NCBI RefSeq assembly: GCF_030542105.1
Contig: NZ_JAUOFB010000003.1
Location: 434,001 to 498,000 of the forward strand
Direction: 5' to 3'
Source: Hymenobacter sp. BT730
GTDB taxonomy: Bacteria > Bacteroidota > Bacteroidia > Cytophagales > Hymenobacteraceae
DNA length: 64,000 nt
The position numbers were made by a program, and so were the translations under genes. This document shows, piece after piece, positions 9,146-16,805 of this stretch. Under the pieces are notes generated by a model. That model had not been told where the DNA came from. It saw only the letters and a program-made list of their open reading frames with translations, and ran no database searches. Every line of letters starts with the position of its first letter. Position 1 is the stretch's first letter.

Positions 9146-9589
9146 CTAGCACATGGTTATGGCCTTTTGCTGAATATCCGTCGTCACGTGGTGCAGCGTT
9201 ACCCCCGCCAATACCTGCTCCATGGCCTGCTGGGCCTGTTGCAGCGTATCATCCAGGGCCGACTGAATGTTGCGGCCGACGGGGCACTTAGGGTTGGGCT
9301 TATCGTGCACGCTGAACAATTGTCCTTCTTCCACAACCTCCACGGCGCGGTATACTTCCAGCAGGGAAATATCCGCCGGGGTACGCGTTAGGAAGGTACC
9401 ACCTGATGCCGGCCGCACTTCTACCAGACCCGCCTTTTTGAGCTGGCCAAGAATGCGCCGAATTACTACGGGATTGGTATTCACGCTGCCTGCCATGCGC
9501 TCTGAGGTCAGCAGCACGTCGTCTTCCTGCTGCAGAGCCAGCAAGGAAAGCACGTGAATGGCGACGGAAAAGCGGCTGCTGATCTGCAT
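9146..9589 (-). CDS. Rrf2 family transcriptional regulator (YwnA-like)
   Basis: Small winged-helix repressor of 147 residues. The N-terminus (MQISSRFSVAIHVLSLLAL) and the HTH segment (SVNTNPVVIRRILGQLKKAG followed by a G-G wing) are diagnostic for Rrf2. Unlike IscR or NsrR it lacks the three-cysteine iron-sulfur cluster motif. Only one cysteine (PNPKCPVGRN) lies in the usual sensing loop, with a second at the C-terminal residue, so a thiol/redox or small-ligand switch is more likely than a cluster; this is inference. Its own promoter carries the same inverted repeat found before the downstream YwnB-like gene, so autorepression and co-control of the pair are likely. Confidence 0.92.
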   Translation of the reverse strand: MQISSRFSVAIHVLSLLALQQEDDVLLTSERMAGSVNTNPVVIRRILGQLKKAGLVEVRPASGGTFLTRTPADISLLEVYRAVEVVEEGQLFSVHDKPNPKCPVGRNIQSALDDTLQQAQQAMEQVLAGVTLHHVTTDIQQKAITMC

Positions 9590-9638
9590 GATTTGTTGGG
9601 AATACGACGTCGGACGACGCCACTGTTTCCTGACGGTG

Positions 9639-9671
9639 CAAAGATAGGATTGTAACCTCAGTAGTTACAAA
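9639..9671 (-). promoter_or_regulatory. promoter of the Rrf2-type gene with embedded operator
   Basis: On the minus strand a -33 TTTG (9671-9668) is followed after 21 nt by a perfect -7 box TATCTTTG (9646-9639), the Bacteroidetes sigma-ABfr form. The inverted repeat TTGTAAC-N7-GTTACAA (9650-9670) fills the spacer and overlaps the -33 box, so a bound repressor would block RNA polymerase. Confidence 0.8.
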
Positions 9672-9797
9672 CAAAAGTCAAGAATAATTCCTGGATGTCA
9701 AAGTTCTTTCTGCCTACCTCGCAGGAGGTCAGCTTATTCCTGTTGAGGCCTATACGCTGCTCCCACCCAAACCTGCTGCCAATGCGTATGCGGCCTT

Positions 9798-10718
9798 ATG
9801 ATTATAAGGCCGAAGTACAATTGGTTTCAGATGCTGTTTGTGTGGCAGGGCTCGGTACTGCCGCAGATTCTGCCCCGTCTACTCCTGTTGTTTGTGCTAT
9901 CGGTGGTAGTAACTTACTATCACGGTACTATTTTCCAGCATAGGATTCCGCTCACGGCTACACCGTTTACCCTGTTTGGCGTGGCCCTGGCCATCTTTCT
10001 GGGGTTCTATAACAATGTTAGCTACGACCGTTTCTGGGAAGGGCGTAAGCTGTGGGGCGCACTACTCAACACTACCCGCTCCCTGGCCCGGCAGGCCCTC
10101 ACCATGAGCGGCTACCCGTCAGATTCGGCTGAGGTGGCGCACTTTGTACAGTTGCTCATTGCCTTTACGCACACCCTGCGCCATCAGCTTCGGCAAACCA
10201 ACCCGGCCACTGACCTGCAGCGCCTGCTACCGCCCTCCCTCGCCGAAACTGTGCAACAGGCTCACTTCCGCCCCATTGTGCTACTACGCGAAATGGGCCA
10301 TTGGCTGCAGGAAGCCAGCCAAGCCGGACGACTGGATAGCAACACCCACCTGGCCTTCGACCGCAACCTCAACCAGCTTTCCGACATTGTAGGCGGGTGT
10401 GAGCGACTAGCCAGCACGCCCGTCCCCTATACCTATAGTGTGCTGCTTCACCGCACCGTGTACCTGTACTGCTTCCTACTACCGTTTGGGTTGGTGGAAA
10501 GTATTAGCTGGGCTACCCCGCTCATTGTGGTTTTCATCGGCTACACGTTTATGGCGCTGGATGCCATAATCAGCGAGATTGAAGAGCCCTTTGGTACGCA
10601 GCCCAATGATCTGGCCCTGAATAGCATGAGCAACATGATTGAAGCTACACTGCGGGAACTGTCCGGTCAGCCCGTACCGGAGTGGCCCATATCTCATTCC
10701 GGCTATCAGATAGACTAG
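9798..10718 (+). CDS. bestrophin-family chloride/anion channel (UPF0187)
   Basis: Integral membrane protein of 306 residues. Two N-terminal hydrophobic segments (FVWQGSVLPQILPRLLLLFV and TPFTLFGVALAIFLGFYNN) are followed by the bestrophin-like signature SYDRFWEGRKLWGALLN. Two more membrane helices occur around residues 215-255, then a cytoplasmic tail with the acidic EIEEPFGTQPNDLAL motif typical of the family. Bacterial homologues form pentameric anion-permeable channels. It starts at ATG 9798, divergent from the Rrf2-type gene, whose upstream region it may share. It converges with the YjbR-type gene only 20 bp downstream. The ion carried is not deducible from sequence. Confidence 0.9.
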   Translation: MIIRPKYNWFQMLFVWQGSVLPQILPRLLLLFVLSVVVTYYHGTIFQHRIPLTATPFTLFGVALAIFLGFYNNVSYDRFWEGRKLWGALLNTTRSLARQALTMSGYPSDSAEVAHFVQLLIAFTHTLRHQLRQTNPATDLQRLLPPSLAETVQQAHFRPIVLLREMGHWLQEASQAGRLDSNTHLAFDRNLNQLSDIVGGCERLASTPVPYTYSVLLHRTVYLYCFLLPFGLVESISWATPLIVVFIGYTFMALDAIISEIEEPFGTQPNDLALNSMSNMIEATLRELSGQPVPEWPISHSGYQID

Positions 10719-10738
10719 CCCGGAGCATTTCAGCAGGC

Positions 10739-11098
10739 TTACTCTTGTGGGCCAGCCACTTCTTCCCGCACGGTGCGGGGCAGTGAGGCCAGCACCAGGC
10801 TATAGGAATGGTCTGTCCATTCCTGTAGCTGCTCGTCTGTAACACCGGTGCCTACCAGCACAGTGTTCCAGTGCTTCTTATTCATGTGATAGCCAGGCTG
10901 TACGTAGTCGTACTTTTCGCGCAGCTCCATCGCAAACTCCGGGTCGCACTTCAGATTCACGCTGCCAAACGTGTCGATATCGGTCAGGGCAAAGATTTTG
11001 CCCCCTACCTTAAATACCAGTGTTTCCGGGCCAAAGGGTGTTTCCTCCGTTACCCCGGGTTTTAGCAGACAATAGTCGCGGAAATCTTCAATGTTCAT
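10739..11098 (-). CDS. MmcQ/YjbR family protein
   Basis: Protein of 119 residues with the CyaY-like fold of the MmcQ/YjbR family. The N-terminus (MNIEDFRDYCLLKPGVTEETPFGPE) and the motifs VFKVGGKIFAL, VNLKCDPE and MNKKHWNTV are characteristic. Family members are often labelled DNA-binding from the fold, but the biochemical role is not settled. It follows the 58-residue membrane-protein gene by 22 bp on the same strand, so the two are probably co-transcribed. Confidence 0.92.
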   Translation of the reverse strand: MNIEDFRDYCLLKPGVTEETPFGPETLVFKVGGKIFALTDIDTFGSVNLKCDPEFAMELREKYDYVQPGYHMNKKHWNTVLVGTGVTDEQLQEWTDHSYSLVLASLPRTVREEVAGPQE

Positions 11099-11120
11099 TG
11101 CCCGGCTCTTATTTCAGAGG

Positions 11121-11297
11121 TTAACGAACAAACCAGCGGTATAGCAGCACCAGAAAGCCAACGACAAACATGGCCATGCTCAGCTTATTGATGAAGTGCA
11201 TGGTGCGCAGGTTGAAGTTGGATTTGCGGTTTGGATCATTCTTACGAAAGAAATAACCAAAAACGGGTCCTAAATCGAAGAGGCCTTTGGAACGCAT
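11121..11297 (-). CDS. small single-pass membrane protein, 58 residues
   Basis: Short gene translated by hand: start MRSKGLFDLGPVFGYFFRKN, middle DPNRKSNFNLRTMHFINKLS, end MAMFVVGFLVLLYRWFVR. The first 40 residues are basic and soluble; residues 41-55 form one hydrophobic helix followed by Arg/Trp. The pattern LFDLGPVFGYFFRK plus DPNRKSNFNLR looks like a small conserved Cytophagales family (possibly DUF6728, from memory and unchecked). It is 22 bp upstream of the YjbR-type gene on the same strand. The codon use and a hydrophobic segment followed at once by a stop argue for a real gene. Function unknown. Confidence 0.75.
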   Translation of the reverse strand: MRSKGLFDLGPVFGYFFRKNDPNRKSNFNLRTMHFINKLSMAMFVVGFLVLLYRWFVR

Positions 11298-11949
11298 AGA
11301 CTTGACAGTATACCCTTTTAAACAGGGTGTGAATAAGTAAAACTACAACAAATTGCTCTGCCTGCTCCCTCCAGCCAACCGGCAATCTGAAGCTTTTTTA
11401 AAAGCAGATTCCCTCATACAGGGAAGCGCCCTATTCTCCAAACAAGAGGGGTGAGACCATAGTTGCGGTGGCTGTAGGATATTTTAGCTGGCTACTCCCC
11501 TCCGCAAAGTATCTAGAAGCTAGCCTCTAACAGGCAGTTTTTTGCCTGTTAGAGGCTAGCAACAGAAAATGTTCGAAGTCATCATTAATTGCGGTATTTC
11601 CCCTCCTCTACAAAGCATAAAGTGGCACCACTTATTTATAAGCATAATTATATATTATCTGGCAAAATATTTTTCTGTTTAGCAGCTTTGAATCAGATGT
11701 AATGAGTAGCTGCATTTCAGGCCTAGCAACCACTATATCTCTTTATTATTTTATCAGTTACACTAAATACAAAGCATTGCCAAAGGGTATTCATCTCCTA
11801 AATTCCCACTAGAGCATCCTCTTTAATTCATATTATTTACTTAATAATTGAATTTTTATTTCGCGGAATATTCAAATAAATTGCTCGACTATATGGCTTC
11901 CCTATTCGGGGTTTAGCTGTGCGGTTGGAATGTGTAGTCGGCAAAGCTT
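11298..11949. other. 652-bp AT-rich gap between divergent genes
   Basis: No convincing coding frame. It is clearly more AT-rich than its surroundings, especially 11580-11900. It contains a bulged hairpin at 11384-11410 (AATCT...GCTTTT/AAAAGC...AGATT) and the perfect 18-bp hairpin listed separately. The rest should carry the promoters of the 58-residue gene (minus) and the serine hydrolase (plus). No clear -33/-7 pair was identified. Confidence 0.6.
11519..11560. repeat. perfect 18-bp inverted repeat (orphan hairpin)
   Basis: Arms GCTAGCCTCTAACAGGCA (11519-11536) and its exact complement (11543-11560) around loop GTTTTT. It lies between divergently transcribed genes, so it is not at the 3' end of either, and no T-run follows either arm. 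It could end an unannotated RNA, or be a structured RNA or protein-binding site. Confidence 0.7.
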
Positions 11950-13734
11950 TTGAAACAGATTTTTACTTTCCTGCTGGTTCTTGTAAGCCTGCATACGTCC
12001 GCGCAAACCGGCATTCCGGTTCCTCAATTAGCCCACTGCGATACTGCCATTCAGCAGTTCATGAAGCGTTGGGATGTGCTGGGCGCATCCGTAGCCATCA
12101 GCAAAGAGGGGAAGCTGGTTTACGACCGGGCTTTCGGCTACGCCGACCAGGCCCGCCAGATACCCATGCAGCCCTACAATCTGCTGCGTGTAGCCAGCGT
12201 CTCGAAACCTGTAACAGCTATTGCCATCATGAAGCTGGTAGAAGATGGCCAAATCAGTCTGAGCCACAAGGTTTTTGGACCTAATGGCTACCTGCAGAGC
12301 CCCTACTATCTCCGCCTTATTACCGATAAGCGCATCTATGATATAACGGTGCAGAACCTGCTGGAGCACACCGCGGGCTGGGACCGGAGCGTCCCCTGTG
12401 ACGGCCACTCCGGCTGCGACCCTATCGACTTCCCCCTGGCCGTTAGCAAGGCCATGCATGCCCCCAACCCCGTTGGCGACTCCACCCTGATTGGCTATTT
12501 GCTCAAAAGAGGCCTGAACACCGCGCCGGGCAAGCATTATGCGTATTCCAATGTGGGGTACCTGGTGCTAGGCAAAATTTTGGAGCAGGTAACCCACCAA
12601 CCGTATGAAGCCTGGGTAGCGGAGCACATCCTCCGGCCGGCCGGGGTGCTGGAAGCCCACCTGGGTCATAACCTGCCCGATGCCCGCCAGGAGCGCGAAA
12701 CCGAGTACAAGGGGCGCAACCGCAAGGCTTCCTGCTACGGAACCGGGCAAAAGGTGCCCCTCAGCTATGGGGGCTTCAACTTAGAAGCTATGAATGCGCA
12801 CGGCGGCTGGATTTTCTCCGCCCGTGACTTAGTGCGGCTGCTGCTTTCAGCTGATGGCTTGAATTCCCGTGCTGATCTGCTTTCGGCTTCCACTATTGAA
12901 ACAATGACCACGCCATCGGCCGCTAACCCGGCGTATGCCAAAGGCTGGGCACTGGCTGATGGAAACTGGAAGCATTCGGGGTATATCGATGGCACGGCCA
13001 GCTACCTGGCCCGTACCCCCGACGGCTATACCTGGGCTATTTTGCTAAACTCAAACGGCACCTCGGCGCAGTTCTGGAAGGCACTGGATAAGCTGGGCCG
13101 CACCTGCGTGCAGGGCACCGACAGCTGGCCCTCCCATGATCTTTTACCACCTGAGCTGAATGCTTCTGAGCTAACGGCTACTACTTCCAAAACGGAAGCG
13201 GCCCGCCTACGCTGGACTAACGGCAACGGTACCCGGCGGCTGGTGCTGGTGAAAGCCGATACCCCCGTAGATGCCTTTCCGCAGGACGGAGTAGCCTATA
13301 CCGCCCATTCTTCCTTTGGGCAGGGGCAGCGCCTGGGCCTGGATACCTTTGTGGTAAGCAATGAGGAGGACAACGACGTGCTGGTACGCAACCTCAATCC
13401 TCACCGCCAGTACTACGCCCGGGTAGTAGAATACCGCCAGGACGAAACCACTAATAACCAGCCTGTTTATACGCTGGAAGGCAACCCGACCCTGGTGCTG
13501 AACAGCAAAGAGCCTGTTTTTGCTGTAGTTCGTGCCTCGGTTAACTCGCTCTTTGCCCGCTATTTCCGCAGCAGTAGCAATACCATAGTGGCCCTCCACG
13601 TACCAGTCACTACCCGGGTGGAAAGCGTGGAGTCGGAACTTACGCCTCGTACTGTATATAGTGCCTGGCCCATTAAGCAGGCCGGGCTGCCCCAGCAGCT
13701 TCCAAGTCAGCACACGGAAAGCCGGGTAAATTAA
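11950..13734 (+). CDS. exported serine hydrolase, beta-lactamase class C/PBP4* type, with C-terminal Fn3-like domain
   Basis: Exported enzyme of 594 residues. Translation starts at TTG 11950: the signal peptide MKQIFTFLLVLVSLHTSAQ begins exactly there and no upstream in-frame ATG fits. The serine beta-lactamase/D,D-peptidase fold shows the catalytic SxxK (S83 to K86 in ASVSK), the YxN motif (Y199-S-N) and a later HSGYIDG segment in the KTG-like position. Residues up to about 380 form the hydrolase. The last 200 are a separate beta-rich region (RLVLVKADTPVDAFPQDG, VRNLNPHRQYYARVVEY) resembling a fibronectin-III-like repeat. Class C relatives cleave D-amino peptides or esters; the substrate here is unknown. 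Transcribed alone; the NTF2-like gene follows with its own promoter. Confidence 0.88.
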   Translation: MKQIFTFLLVLVSLHTSAQTGIPVPQLAHCDTAIQQFMKRWDVLGASVAISKEGKLVYDRAFGYADQARQIPMQPYNLLRVASVSKPVTAIAIMKLVEDGQISLSHKVFGPNGYLQSPYYLRLITDKRIYDITVQNLLEHTAGWDRSVPCDGHSGCDPIDFPLAVSKAMHAPNPVGDSTLIGYLLKRGLNTAPGKHYAYSNVGYLVLGKILEQVTHQPYEAWVAEHILRPAGVLEAHLGHNLPDARQERETEYKGRNRKASCYGTGQKVPLSYGGFNLEAMNAHGGWIFSARDLVRLLLSADGLNSRADLLSASTIETMTTPSAANPAYAKGWALADGNWKHSGYIDGTASYLARTPDGYTWAILLNSNGTSAQFWKALDKLGRTCVQGTDSWPSHDLLPPELNASELTATTSKTEAARLRWTNGNGTRRLVLVKADTPVDAFPQDGVAYTAHSSFGQGQRLGLDTFVVSNEEDNDVLVRNLNPHRQYYARVVEYRQDETTNNQPVYTLEGNPTLVLNSKEPVFAVVRASVNSLFARYFRSSSNTIVALHVPVTTRVESVESELTPRTVYSAWPIKQAGLPQQLPSQHTESRVN

Positions 13735-13753
13735 GCAGTTGTAGCAGGCCAGT

Positions 13754-13781
13754 TTTGGGATAAAGCTTTCGATTATCTTCG
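13754..13781 (+). promoter_or_regulatory. probable promoter of the NTF2-like gene
   Basis: TTTG (13754-13757), 16 nt, then TATCTTCG (13774-13781), one base from the Bacteroidetes -7 consensus TAnnTTTG. It is 26 bp before the ATG at 13808. Confidence 0.55.
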
Positions 13782-13807
13782 CTGCATTCCTACGCTCTTT
13801 CTCTTAG

Positions 13808-14269
13808 ATGAAAACCTTCCTGATTGCTTGCTTTTTCCTGGCGCTTTTCCCTTTTGCGGCTCAGGCCCAACGTGCTTCAGCAGAAGAAGCTGCCGTTAAA
13901 AAAACCATTGCTACCTTCTTTGAAGGCATGCGCCAGGCCGATAGTACGCTGGTACGCTCTACGCTGGCACCCGGAGCCATTTTCCACACAATCATCAACC
14001 GCAAGGGCATTACCGAGCTGCTGCCGGAAAGTCCCGCTGAGTTTGTGAAAGCTGTGGGCACGCCCCACAAAGAGGTGTGGGATGAGCGCATCAGCTTCGA
14101 TAAAATTTTGATTGATGCGAACCTGGCCAGTGTCTGGACGCCCTATGAATTTTACCTGGGCACCACCTTCAGTCACTGCGGCTACAACTCTTTTCAGCTG
14201 GTAAAGCTAGCGGATGGCTGGAAGATTGCGCATATCATTGACACGCGCCGCAAGGAGAAGTGTAAATAG
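13808..14269 (+). CDS. exported NTF2-like (DUF4440/lumazine-binding type) protein
   Basis: Protein of 153 residues with a signal peptide (MKTFLIACFFLALFPFAAQAQ). The mature part begins with the typical NTF2-like helix (AAVKKTIATFFEGMRQADSTLVRSTLAPGAIFH) and ends with a beta-sheet segment (YNSFQLVKLADGWKIAHIID) as in SnoaL/DUF4440 proteins. Such cone-shaped folds bind small molecules or catalyse simple reactions; no active site can be assigned. The stop is 9 bp from the stop of the convergent hypothetical gene, with no terminator hairpin between. Confidence 0.85.
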   Translation: MKTFLIACFFLALFPFAAQAQRASAEEAAVKKTIATFFEGMRQADSTLVRSTLAPGAIFHTIINRKGITELLPESPAEFVKAVGTPHKEVWDERISFDKILIDANLASVWTPYEFYLGTTFSHCGYNSFQLVKLADGWKIAHIIDTRRKEKCK

Positions 14270-14278
14270 AAAAACAGG

Positions 14279-14599
14279 CTAGAAAGCCGGGATACGCTGC
14301 AAGGGCATGTCATTTACTTTCCAGCAATCCAGCTCATACAATCCCCCCTCTTGGTCCAGATACAGCGAAACCAGCACTGGCACACCATCATCGTCCAGAA
14401 AATGGGTGTTAGCAATCAACTCCCCCAGCTGCCGGTTGGGCTGGTTACTGATAAACCGTAAACTACCGGTCTCGCCTCCCCCTAGCTCTGCTACTTCCAC
14501 CGTATGCAGCCGCCCCAGCAGGTGCTCAGCGCCTGCTTTACCGCGGAGTAAAAACAGCAGTAACCCAAGCTCCGGTAGGTTTAGGGCGCGTTTGTTCAT
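14279..14599 (-). CDS. hypothetical protein, possibly DUF6984-like
   Basis: Soluble protein of 106 residues, no signal peptide or membrane segment. The N-terminus (MNKRALNLPELGLLLFLL) and the central GGGETGSLRF followed by a beta-rich DDDGVPVLVSLYLDQEGGLYELDCWKV resemble small proteins labelled DUF6984, often near polymorphic-toxin immunity genes; this match is from memory. Function unknown. It converges tightly with the NTF2-like gene. Confidence 0.65.
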   Translation of the reverse strand: MNKRALNLPELGLLLFLLRGKAGAEHLLGRLHTVEVAELGGGETGSLRFISNQPNRQLGELIANTHFLDDDGVPVLVSLYLDQEGGLYELDCWKVNDMPLQRIPAF

Positions 14600-14663
14600 G
14601 CAGCATTTCTCCTTTCATCCACAATTAAGTACGTGGCGGATAGAGGAATGTAAGCTGTAGAGG

Positions 14664-14698
14664 ACCTTAAAGGGCAGGGCATGCTGCATTTTTAAGGT
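14664..14698 (-). terminator. possible terminator of the HAD phosphatase gene
   Basis: Inverted repeat ACCTTAAA (14664-14671)/TTTAAGGT (14691-14698) with an inner GCA/TGC pairing, 39 bp past the stop of the minus-strand HAD gene. No strong T-run follows. Confidence 0.4.
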
Positions 14699-14736
14699 GC
14701 GCTTTTCTTCCAAGCAAAACAGGCAGCAGTAAGTGC

Positions 14737-15405
14737 TTAATATGCCGGAACGCCAAACGTCTGTATAGCGGCATAATTAAGCTGGCTCAAGTGCGAAACC
14801 ACGTGGTCGGCGTGATGCAGGTCCTGGCCTTCGGAATGCTCGCTGCGGTAGCCAATGCAGTACATGCCAGCCGCCTTGGCCGCCGTTACGCCGTTGGCTG
14901 AGTCTTCAATGACCAGGCATTCCCGGGGCGGCATGCCGCTTAGCTTGGCCGCATGCAGGAAAATAGCCGGGTCGGGCTTCGACTTCGGAAAGTCCTCCCC
15001 GCTCACCAGGTTATCGAAATACGGGTACAGCCCGAAGCGCGTGAAAACCCGGTCAATGGTTTCTTTAGAAGCTGAGGATGCCAGCTGAAGCGGGATACCG
15101 GCCCTAAACAGATCCTCAATAAGCGGCCGGGCGCCGGGCAGCAAATCCAGCTCTGCAGATTCGTCAAACGACTTGCCGAACAGCTCCCGCTTACGGCTCA
15201 TTAGCGTTTCTACGTCTTCCCGCAGGCCAAACTGCTCTTTCAGCAGTTGGTACACGTTACGGGTAGAGGAACCGAGGAAGGTGGAGTATTCCTCTCGAGT
15301 CATAGGAATGCCTAACTCGGCAAAGTGACGGAAAAAGGCGTCGTGGTGGAGCGGCTCGGTGTCAACCAGCACACCATCCATATCGAAGATGACGGTTCGA
15401 ATCAT
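14737..15405 (-). CDS. HAD-superfamily phosphatase, beta-phosphoglucomutase-like
   Basis: Cytoplasmic haloacid-dehalogenase hydrolase of 222 residues. An earlier in-frame start exists at 15474, but the ATG at 15405 begins the fold directly (MIRTVIFDMDGVLVDTEP). Motif I is DMDGV with the nucleophile and acid/base aspartates, motif II SSAS, the motif III lysine precedes PDPAIFLHAA, and motif IV is VIEDSANG. The cap is the helical type (subfamily IA). Family members include beta-phosphoglucomutase and sugar- or nucleotide-phosphate phosphatases; the substrate cannot be fixed. No clear operon partner: the upstream minus-strand gene has its own terminator. Confidence 0.9.
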   Translation of the reverse strand: MIRTVIFDMDGVLVDTEPLHHDAFFRHFAELGIPMTREEYSTFLGSSTRNVYQLLKEQFGLREDVETLMSRKRELFGKSFDESAELDLLPGARPLIEDLFRAGIPLQLASSASKETIDRVFTRFGLYPYFDNLVSGEDFPKSKPDPAIFLHAAKLSGMPPRECLVIEDSANGVTAAKAAGMYCIGYRSEHSEGQDLHHADHVVSHLSQLNYAAIQTFGVPAY

Positions 15406-15505
15406 GTGGGAAGGGAGAAGTCCGGCAAAGCTAGCAATTACCTTCTTGCCCTTCTGCGCGGCAAACTCCTCCATCCGGGCAATAGCGACGAAGCTGCTGA
15501 GGCGG

Positions 15506-15546
15506 GGATAAAAATACGTCCTGTCGCGGCTTGGATCAACAGGACG
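15506..15546 (-). terminator. intrinsic terminator of the epimerase-like gene
   Basis: On the minus strand CGTCCTGT (15546-15539), a 14-nt loop, ACAGGACG (15524-15517), then TATTTTTATC. It lies 22 bp past the stop at 15568. Confidence 0.7.
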
Positions 15547-15567
15547 GAATACTTTAAGCAGGTTTTC

Positions 15568-16230
15568 TTATCCTTTGGCAAGTGCCACAATATCTGGCAC
15601 TTCCAGCACCGGTTTAAAGTAGCCTTTTCGCACTACGTTTATCATGGCCAGGCCCATTTCCCGTAACGTGGAAACATACTGAGGCAAAAACCGGCGCAGG
15701 GCGGGATAGAGCCAGCCGAAATATTTGTAATACGGCAATGTGTGCTGCAAGCCTGGAGTAGCCTGCATGAAGCCAGGACGGAACATATAGGCATGCGCGA
15801 AGCCCAGCTTCAGCAAGTCGTTTTCCGTCTTTCCTTTCACGCGGGCCCACATTTGCCGGCCCTTCTCGGAACTGTCGGTGCCGGCGCCTGATACGTAGCA
15901 GAACGTGAGGCCAGGGTTGCGCGGCAGCAGGGTGTTGGCGAAATGCATCGTCAGGTCGTAGGTCAGGCGGCGGTACTCTGGCTCCTTCATGCCGACGGAT
16001 GACACGCCCAGGCAGAAAAAGCAGGCGTTATAGCCCGTCAACTGGTCCTGAATGGGCGACAAATCCTGAAAATTCTCGTGCAGGATTTCGCGCAGCTTGG
16101 GGTGCGTAATGCCGCTGGGCTTGCGGCTGATGGATAGCACCTGCTCCACCTCCGGGTGGTTCAGGCACTCGTGCAGTACCCCCTCACCCACCATACCGGT
16201 TGCCCCGGTCAGAATTGCTTTGATCTTCAT
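15568..16230 (-). CDS. NAD(P)-binding epimerase-like protein
   Basis: Rossmann-fold protein of 220 residues. MKIKAILTGATGMVGEGVL is a full nucleotide-binding start (GATGMVG). Later segments FFCLGVSSVGM, YVSGAGTDSSEKGR and YMFRPGFMQ fit the small atypical-SDR group related to HTATIP2/TIP30 and YwnB-like proteins. The usual Tyr-x3-Lys pair is replaced by an S-G-A-G segment, so catalysis is uncertain. It is transcribed away from the SUKH-like gene end, 47 bp downstream of it on the same strand, and could belong to the ispG transcript. Function unknown. Confidence 0.8.
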   Translation of the reverse strand: MKIKAILTGATGMVGEGVLHECLNHPEVEQVLSISRKPSGITHPKLREILHENFQDLSPIQDQLTGYNACFFCLGVSSVGMKEPEYRRLTYDLTMHFANTLLPRNPGLTFCYVSGAGTDSSEKGRQMWARVKGKTENDLLKLGFAHAYMFRPGFMQATPGLQHTLPYYKYFGWLYPALRRFLPQYVSTLREMGLAMINVVRKGYFKPVLEVPDIVALAKG

Positions 16231-16277
16231 GGGAAGGTAGACGGGTGGGCGTCGCGGATGTTTTAAGGTTCCTTTAC

Positions 16278-16805
16278 TTATTCATCTTCTGCATAACCTG
16301 TAAACTCCGCACCAGTATAGGCAGCAGCTTCATAAGCATCTACTGGGTAATCTTCTACTGAAAGAGAATTCCAAAAGAGTTGGCCTAGCGAACAGTTCAT
16401 CTTAATAAAGAACTTTCGCGGATCCTCCTCTTCTTGCTCCCAGAAATAATCATGGAACAAATAACCGGCCTGATAATCCCGTAAATCCAGCGCAATTGGG
16501 TCACCAGTAGATCCACTGCCTATTAACAGTAATTCTGCTCGAAGGGCACGCTGGAAGCCGTCTTCCCAATCAAAATTTTTCTTTAAACAGTTTGCTTGGT
16601 CGAAGTGCAACTCCCCAATTTCCAGATCTTCATCAAAGGAAAATTCTGTTAAGAATTGCTTGGCTTCCTCTGACAAACCAATCCGAAGGAGCAGCTCTAT
16701 ATTCTCGCTTCGTAATGGCTCGAAATGCTTTCTTACGTTGATACCGGCTAAAGCAAGGGCCTGTCGCATCTTTTCTGCATCCATCACTGGTATATTTTCT
16801 TTCAC
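16278..16805 (-). CDS. SMI1/KNR4 (SUKH)-like protein, coupled to ispG
   Basis: Soluble acidic protein of 175 residues. The core GSGSTGDPIALDLRDYQAG followed by YLFHDYFW and a long C-terminal helix resembles the SUKH (SMI1/KNR4) superfamily, whose bacterial members are mostly immunity proteins for secreted toxins. A GTG start at 16805 overlaps the last base of the ispG stop (TAGTG), allowing translational coupling; the ATG at 16784 is an alternative. The DNA is visibly more AT-rich than ispG, hinting at separate origin. No toxin gene is adjacent, so it may be an orphan immunity gene or have another role. Confidence 0.65.
   Translation of the reverse strand: MKENIPVMDAEKMRQALALAGINVRKHFEPLRSENIELLLRIGLSEEAKQFLTEFSFDEDLEIGELHFDQANCLKKNFDWEDGFQRALRAELLLIGSGSTGDPIALDLRDYQAGYLFHDYFWEQEEEDPRKFFIKMNCSLGQLFWNSLSVEDYPVDAYEAAAYTGAEFTGYAEDE

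Noticed and set aside
9798..10718. Bestrophin gene as a member of the Rrf2 regulon
   Set aside because: It points away from the Rrf2-type gene and no operator copy lies close to its start; sharing of the upstream region cannot be shown.
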